Positions 56,281 to 64,000 of a DNA stretch of 64,000 nucleotides are shown here, piece by piece. The notes under the pieces were generated by a model. The model saw only the letters and a program-made list of their open reading frames with translations. It did not search any database and was not told the origin of the DNA. Within the stretch, counting starts at the first letter, position 1, and every line of letters starts with the position of its first letter. The stretch lies in the NCBI GenBank assembly GCA_963575745.1, contig CAUYUJ010003381.1, forward strand, positions 1 through 64,000, read 5' to 3'. The translations under genes were made by a program, and so were the position numbers. The stretch comes from Prorocentrum cordatum. Taxonomy: Eukaryota; Sar; Dinophyceae; Prorocentrales; Prorocentraceae.

Positions 56281-56760
56281 GTGGAGGCGGAGCAGGAGCA
56301 GGAGCAGGAGGAGTGGGAGGAGGAGGAGGAGGGGGAGCAGGAGCAGGAGCAGGAGGAGGAGGAGGAGGAGGAGGAGGAGGAGGAGGAGGAGTGGACTCGG
56401 GCACGCGGTAACGGAGGTGGCGCCACCCGCCTTTGCCCGAGCCACATCTTTCAGGCCGTCTTCGACAGGAGGTCGGCCTGGGATTGCGGCGGAGTCCAGG
56501 GACGGCCCCGCCTGGAGCTGCCGGGACCGCCATGTCCGCGGGCGGCGAGGAGCGAGGAGGAGGAGGAGGAGGAGGAGGAGGAGGCGGACGAGGAGGACGA
56601 GGGGGAGGAGGAGGAGAAGGAGGAGGAGGGGAAGGAGACGGGGGAGAAGGAGGGGAGGAGGAGGGGGAGGAGGAGGAGGAGGAGGAGGAGGAGGAGGAGG
56701 ACGAGGAGGAGGACGAGAAGGAGGAGGAGGAGGAGGACGGTGACGAGGAGTCGGAGATGC
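56281..56760. repeat. GGAGCA/GGAGGA-rich tract
   Basis: A GGAGCA array (56290-56395) and a GGA array (56560-56750) around a GC-rich stretch. Confidence 0.85.
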
Positions 56761-57167
56761 TGAGTTTTGCTTCCGCCCAGGATCCTGATCCCCCGATGTC
56801 CCCAGAGGTGCCTGGAGGCCTCCCGAGGCACGGAAACGTCCAGGTGCCTCCCGTCCCTTTGCCGCGCGCTGCAGCCAGAATCCCGCACCTGGTTCGGCAA
56901 GATGGGGTTCGATGAGATATGGGGTGAGCTCCGATGCTGCTGGCGTGCTGCCCAGTCCACGGCGACGTTGGCGTCGGGAGCTGGTGTCTGGGCCCTACTC
57001 TCTCTACGTTCCCCATCGAGGGTCGGGGGCAGAACGCAGCAGCGGGCATCGCGGTGCGCGGCGGGCAAGACGCCCGTGCGGCCGCACCCCCTGCCCTGCA
57101 GGTTCTCGGTGGAGTGGCCGCTGCCGCTAGACTGCGCCGCCGCACGTCTAGGCCCCACCCCCTCGCG

Positions 57168-57328
<161 letters not shown>

Positions 57329-57892
57329 TCTGTCATCGTCGTCGACGTCGTCGACGTCGTCGTCGTCGTTCTCGCCGCCGTCCGAGCTCGAACTCTGAGG
57401 TCCGACGATGCAGGGTCGAGGCTTCCCCTGATCTGTTGGCCTCGTCGGGCCTCCGCGGCGCATTGTGGATCCTTCCGGAGACCCCTGGGAACCTCTGGCG
57501 ACCACAGGAGACCGTCCGTCCGCCGGCGCAGTTGAGAAGGAAGGGCAGGCCGTGCAAGGGTATGGCTAATACGGGCATCTTCCTCTACAGGACGAATATT
57601 CAAACATGGGCAAAAAAAAGTGGTGGGACGATGTGTGGACTATTGTTGAATCGTCTGAGCATGCTTCGACGATATCTACTGTAATGTTTCTTCCGAGGTC
57701 CGCCCGTCGGAGGACATGCCCGACCGAAGGGTACGGCGGGTGCGCGCCGTGTCGACGCGGCGGCGACCCGAGCGCAGGCGTTCAGGCGCGAGCGCCGCCG
57801 GCGGCCTGGAGGCGGCCGACGGCGAACGATCTGCGCCGTGTCCGAAGGCCTCGCCCGGGGGAGACTCGCGTGCAGAGAAGGACTCGCGTCGA

Positions 57893-58070
57893 CTACACGT
57901 AAGAGTGACCTTTCGCCGGAGTGACCTTTGGTGCGGGCACAATGGGGTCCCCCGATCACCGATTGCAATGCGATGGTAGCGTCTTGCGAGCCTGAGTTTG
58001 GTCCCCCCCGCGTCCCCCCAACAGCCGCGCACCAAAGGTCACTCTTACCCAGGGTCACTCTTGCATGTAG
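57893..58070. mobile_element. MITE-like element with 44-bp terminal inverted repeats
   Basis: Left arm 57893-57936 and right arm 58027-58070 pair at 35 of 44 positions and both begin CTACA-G-AAGAGTGACC. Each arm carries GAGTGACC twice. Total 178 bp with no coding capacity. No clear target-site duplication. Confidence 0.65.
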
Positions 58071-58891
58071 CCGATCGCGTCCTTGAGGACTCCTTGAGAG
58101 CCCCGGCTTTCAGCGGCGAAGACAAGCTGATTCGGGCGTCCCCGTTTTGCTGAGGCGGGTTCTGTCTTTCTCGCCTGGGCGCCCCCCCCGTATGTGATCG
58201 AATTGTGTGTCGTCTTCTCGCTGCCAAGTCAATCGCGTCCTCCACCGGCTCCTCTCATCTCCGCACTGTCGGCAATGCCTGGGCCGCGTTTGGGAAATTC
58301 AGGCAGGGAGGTGGGGATCTGCAGATCGTGGTGCTGCGCCGTCGGCGGAGACGAGGCATGTAAGTTATTGTCGCGTCCTGCTCCCTCTGTCCCCTGTCGT
58401 TTTTCGCTCGCATTCCCGCGCCTTCCTGTCCCTTGCCCGCTTCAGAGCAATGTTTGCCGTTCGGCTCCCTCCCAGATGCCCAGAGGAGTCTCACGCTTCA
58501 TCTGTAAGCCATGATCATATATTTACGATGCATAACTCCTCGCGCGCTGGGATCAAACATGTGCCCAATTGAGTTCGGAATCCGATGGTCGCCTGAGCTA
58601 GAGTCCTCGCCAGGCGTCGCCAAACGTCGCGGCGCCCGGTGACTCGCTCGTGGGCTCAGGGCCGCCATGGCACCGTGGAAGTGGGCGCTCCCCCCCTCTG
58701 TCTTGCTGACGCGGCCCTGCCGCCTCTGGGCCGCGCCCAGACAGCTAGTTGCGCAGACCTGGGCGGGGGAGAGGAGCCCCGGGCCTCGCTTGGCACTCAG
58801 CGAGTAGAGCTGAGACGGCGAACGCCACCCGCCGCAGCCACGGCGCACTCTTGATCCGACTGCCGCCGCTGAAGCAGCGGCTCCCGCACTC

Positions 58892-61014
<2,123 letters not shown>

Positions 61015-61177
61015 CGGGCTTGCCCCACTACAGGAGGTATATGTAGAAGTGGTCAGAAACAGTCTGGGGACGATTTTTTGATAAGTTGTCAACCTTGTTT
61101 GAATATATCTTGTGATTTTGTAAGTTTTCGCCCAAAATCTGCCTGTAGGGGGACAGGCCCGACCTAAACCGACGATA

Positions 61178-61329
61178 GGGGGCCAAATGCGAACCCTAAC
61201 CCCTACCCCCCACGATTTCTGAGGGGGAGGGTGGGGTTCACTCCGCTCGGGAGCTCCCGAACGATGTGAACCCCACCCTCCCCCTCAGAACTCGTGGGGG
61301 GTAGGGGTAGGGTTCGCATGTAGCCCCCC
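61178..61329. repeat. 152-bp nested palindrome
   Basis: Arms 61178-61241 and 61266-61329 are reverse complements at about 60 of 64 positions. The 24-base centre contains its own 14-base palindrome TCGGGAGCTCCCGA. The arms include GAACCCTAACCCC. Confidence 0.9.
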
Positions 61330-61539
61330 ACGACGAGAAAGCCGGGAGTGTCTCCTGCCACATGGCAGCGACCGTGGCCCAGCGGCCAGAGGAGGCGGAG
61401 GCGACGCAGCGAGGGCCCGCGCCCTCGCCTCCGAGGCCCCTCCCCGCCCCTCCTCCCCCGCCAGCGGTGTTGCGGAAGCGCCAGGCCGCGTGAATGTGAG
61501 CTTTGCCGTTTGCCTCCCCCTTCAGGGCTCATTTCGCTC

Positions 61540-61750
61540 CCCCCGATTCGATTCGATTCGATTTCGATGGACTCCGATTCCGATTCGGCTCGACTTCGGA
61601 TTCTGGTCTGGGCTCCGATTTCTCAATGGGGGCCTGCTAGCTGACCGATTTCCGCCGATTCGACTTTTCCCGACTCGGCGGCCGATTTCCGCCGATCCGA
61701 TTCATTGTGATCGCCGATCCGACTTATCGATTCGATTCTGGGCTTTCCTG
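61540..61750. repeat. degenerate CGATT repeat
   Basis: Scattered CGATT/CCGATT units (TTCGATTCGATTCG at 61548-61561), decaying to 61745. Confidence 0.7.
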
Positions 61751-61810
61751 CCCGTTCCTTAGGCCAAGAGGAGGTCTTAACCGTAAGCGGTGGGTTCTTA
61801 ACTGTAAGCG

Positions 61811-62030
61811 TGGTGCCAGACTAAAGTACCAGATGAATGTACCAGACGCATGTGCTAGACTAGAGTACCAGACTCATGTACCAGACTAGAGTACCACACG
61901 AATGTACCAGGCCAAGTACCAGACCAAAGCACCATACGACTGTGCCAGACCAAAGTGCCAGACTAAAGTACCAGACAGACTACTGCGCCAGACTAGCGGC
62001 GCCGGAGTACTGTGCCAGTAGTGTACCCTC
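61811..62030. repeat. degenerate tandem array of a CCAGACTAAAGTA-like unit
   Basis: About 16 copies of a 12-14 bp unit with alternating forms (CCAGACTAAAGTA and CCAGACGCATGT), no reading frame of interest. Confidence 0.8.
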
Positions 62031-62129
62031 TCCTGCTCCTCGTCCTCCCACCTCGGCTCACCGACCCCTTCCTCTTGTCCTACCTCCTTCGTCCCGCGCC
62101 AGCGTGCCACCTATATTCCCGCGCCGAGG

Positions 62130-62340
62130 CCGGCGGTGCCCAGCGTCTTCGCGCAGATCATGGCCCGGAAGCCCGCGCAGACCTCGCCCGCGCGAGGTGC
62201 TGCCAGGGCGGAGGAGGCTCCCTCGGAGGCGGCCGACAGCTTCGCGCAGATGATGTCGCGGAGGCCCTCGTTCTCAGGAGGAGGGGCCCGCGCCCTCCCC
62301 CCCTGGCTTCCTCTCGCCGAGGCATGCTGCCGATACTTGC
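62130..62340 (+). CDS. weak exon-like segment with an internal repeat
   Basis: The frame reads VFAQIMARKPAQTSPARGAA and SFAQMMSRRPSFSGGGARA: the motif FAQ-hydrophobic-M-x-R-basic-P occurs twice, unlike the repeat-derived ORFs around it. It then runs into a purine tract. No family recognised. Confidence 0.2.
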
Positions 62341-62459
62341 TGCCGATGGGGGGTGCGCAAGGAGAGCATGAGGATAAGGACGAGGAGAAGGAGGCCAGCG
62401 ACGACGAGGATGACGAGAAGGATGAGGATGTGATGGTGATGAGAGGAAGATGGGAGAGG

Positions 62460-63349
62460 AAGGAAGGAGGGGGATGAGGAGAAGGAGATGGCGGAGGTGG
62501 GCGCAGGAGGGCGATGGGGAGGGACGACAAGGGAGCGGTGACATTGGAAGGGAGAGGGGGCAGGATTCTCTTTGCTTGCTGATGTGTCCTCTGGGCTGCA
62601 GGTCAAGCCGCAGCCAGCACACTTCTGAGACTCGCAGGGCGACTGGCGAAGCGCCCGCGCCCGGCCGCGCCACCAGGCGACAACAGCCGCGACCGAGGCG
62701 CACCAGCGGAGCTGGGCCGCGGCCTCGGCGCACAGCACCTGCACGCCCGAGCCGCAGCCCCGATGGCCTGCCCCCAGCGCTGGCCGCCTCCCCGGCGCTG
62801 GGTGCGCCCCCGCTCGCCTCCGCGCCCGCAGCCCGGAGCGCTCGCAGTCTGCCGCGCCGTACGCGGCCGCGGTGCTCAGCGGCCGTCTGGGAGCTCGGCT
62901 CGCGGAGCTGCCGCGGCGTAGCGGGCGGGCCTCCGCCGTGCCGGGGGGGGGCCCGGGCAGCTGCCACGCAGTCTGTGGTCCGCAGGCGGCCGCCACCGTA
63001 CCTGGCGCGCGCCGCGCCTCGGGCACAGGCAGCCTCGGCGGGTCGTTACAGCTCCTGCACCTCGGCGGTCACGAGACGGTGCCCCTGCAGCTGCCGCGGC
63101 GCACCCAGCCTTCCAGGCGGCAGGTCTCAGCTGCCGTGCGCCCAGTGCGCCCGTGCCCCGCGCCCCGTGCACGAGGCTTAGCCCCGCCCCGGCGGCGACC
63201 AGCTGTGCCGCTTGCATGTCCGCGCGTCGGCCTGGGTTTGCGTGTCTCCAGCGACAAGCTTGGACGAGCCACACCTGCTCTGGCGAGACGGCCTACTTGG
63301 CCAGCTCCACGGTTCGACCATTAGTCCGCGAGACATGGGGGCAGCATGG
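62460..63349. other. GC-rich stretch without a supportable gene
   Basis: Open frames on both strands are Ala/Arg/Pro-rich and mutually overlapping. No motif. Confidence 0.5.
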
Positions 63350-63430
63350 AAGGGGAGGAGGAGGAGGAGGAGGAGGAGGAGGAGGAGGAGGAGGAGGAGG
63401 AGGAGGAGGAGGAGGAGGAGGAGGAGAGGT
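63350..63430. repeat. (GGA)n microsatellite
   Basis: About 26 nearly perfect units. Confidence 0.95.
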
Positions 63431-64000
63431 GCGAGGAGAAGGAGGAGTAGGCATGTGGAGGGATGAGGTGGGAAGAGGACGATGACAATGAGGATGCAAT
63501 GATAGCGATGATGCGGAGGTGGGAGGCAGACGTGAGAGTGTATCGAACATGCCCACGCGTTGATACGCATCGGGTTGGAGGGCTAGTTTTGCTGACGAGG
63601 GAGGGAACACATGGGACGTTCAAGAAGGATCGACAAACTACATGTAAACGAGGCACGGTGCAGGAGGACGAGGAGAGCGAAATGGCAGAGGAGCGAAGGG
63701 GGAAACGATCGAAAGGAGGAGGAAGATGAGGACGAACAGGATGGATGAGGGGGGGCACGAGGACGGGGAGGGGCCGGGGAGAGTGGCGGAGACGAGGGCG
63801 AGGCCAAGGGGAGAGCAGGCAGGGGCGGAGGCGTGGGGGGAGGAGGCGCGGGAGGACGGAGGAGCAGGGTCCGAGGGGGAAGCGGGAGGAGGAGCGAGGA
63901 TCAGCGCGGGAGATGTGATGGGGCCGGGAAGGATGGGGGGGATGCAGGGAAGGCGGGTCGGAGAGAGAGAGTCGGGAGAGAAGGGGCGAGGAGGGCAGAG
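63431..64000. other. purine-rich low-complexity end of the window
   Basis: GGAGA/GAGGG-rich sequence with mixed parts; nothing recognised. Confidence 0.6.

Overview
The window looks like nuclear DNA of a dinoflagellate. Reasons: very GC-rich coding sequence; split genes whose introns are filled with low-complexity tracts; relics resembling the dinoflagellate spliced leader at three places; a retroelement layout (Cys/Pro-rich ORF, gag-like ORF, reverse transcriptase with a YVDN box, RNase H, cytosine-methyltransferase-like domain) that I recognise from dinoflagellate genomes; and long polypurine/polypyrimidine tracts. There is no sign of bacterial gene organisation, operons or CRISPR. The species cannot be fixed from sequence alone.

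Layout. 1-6.6 kb: a 6.1-kb retroelement (366-6464) with the split direct repeats (A1 ... B1-A2 ... B2) of PAT/Ngaro-type tyrosine-recombinase retrotransposons, inserted in an older 'CCAAGAGG' repeat (family R1). 6.7-15.2 kb: gene-poor low-complexity DNA. 15.28-25.2 kb: a large split gene of at least eight exons, unknown function, Cys-rich N-terminus and a C-terminal segment that looks like a SAM-methyltransferase fold; most introns fit GT-AG with matching phase, but the copy carries an 8-bp frameshifting duplication and in-frame TAGs. 26.1-26.9 kb: an R1 repeat. 27-31 kb: exon-like pieces, a methyltransferase-like gene split by a (GA)n tract, and a 135-residue ORF. 31.9-32.4 kb: palindrome cluster.

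32.9-43.9 kb: two tandem 5.5-kb copies, each with an OTU-like protease gene, a spliced-leader relic, a strong nested hairpin, an unknown gene of about 312 codons and the 5' part of a DUF7869-like (DDE transposase-like) gene. The full transposase core follows copy 2 (43.6-45.65 kb), with a downstream exon at 46.4-46.9 kb. OTU protease plus DDE-like core together suggest a DNA transposon or a derivative of one.

46.9-64 kb: R1 and R2 repeats, then mostly microsatellites (GAT, CGT, ATC, GGA), a 178-bp MITE-like element, a decayed LINE with reverse-transcriptase and RNase H remnants, a 152-bp near-perfect palindrome and a degenerate 13-bp tandem array. Few genes can be supported here.
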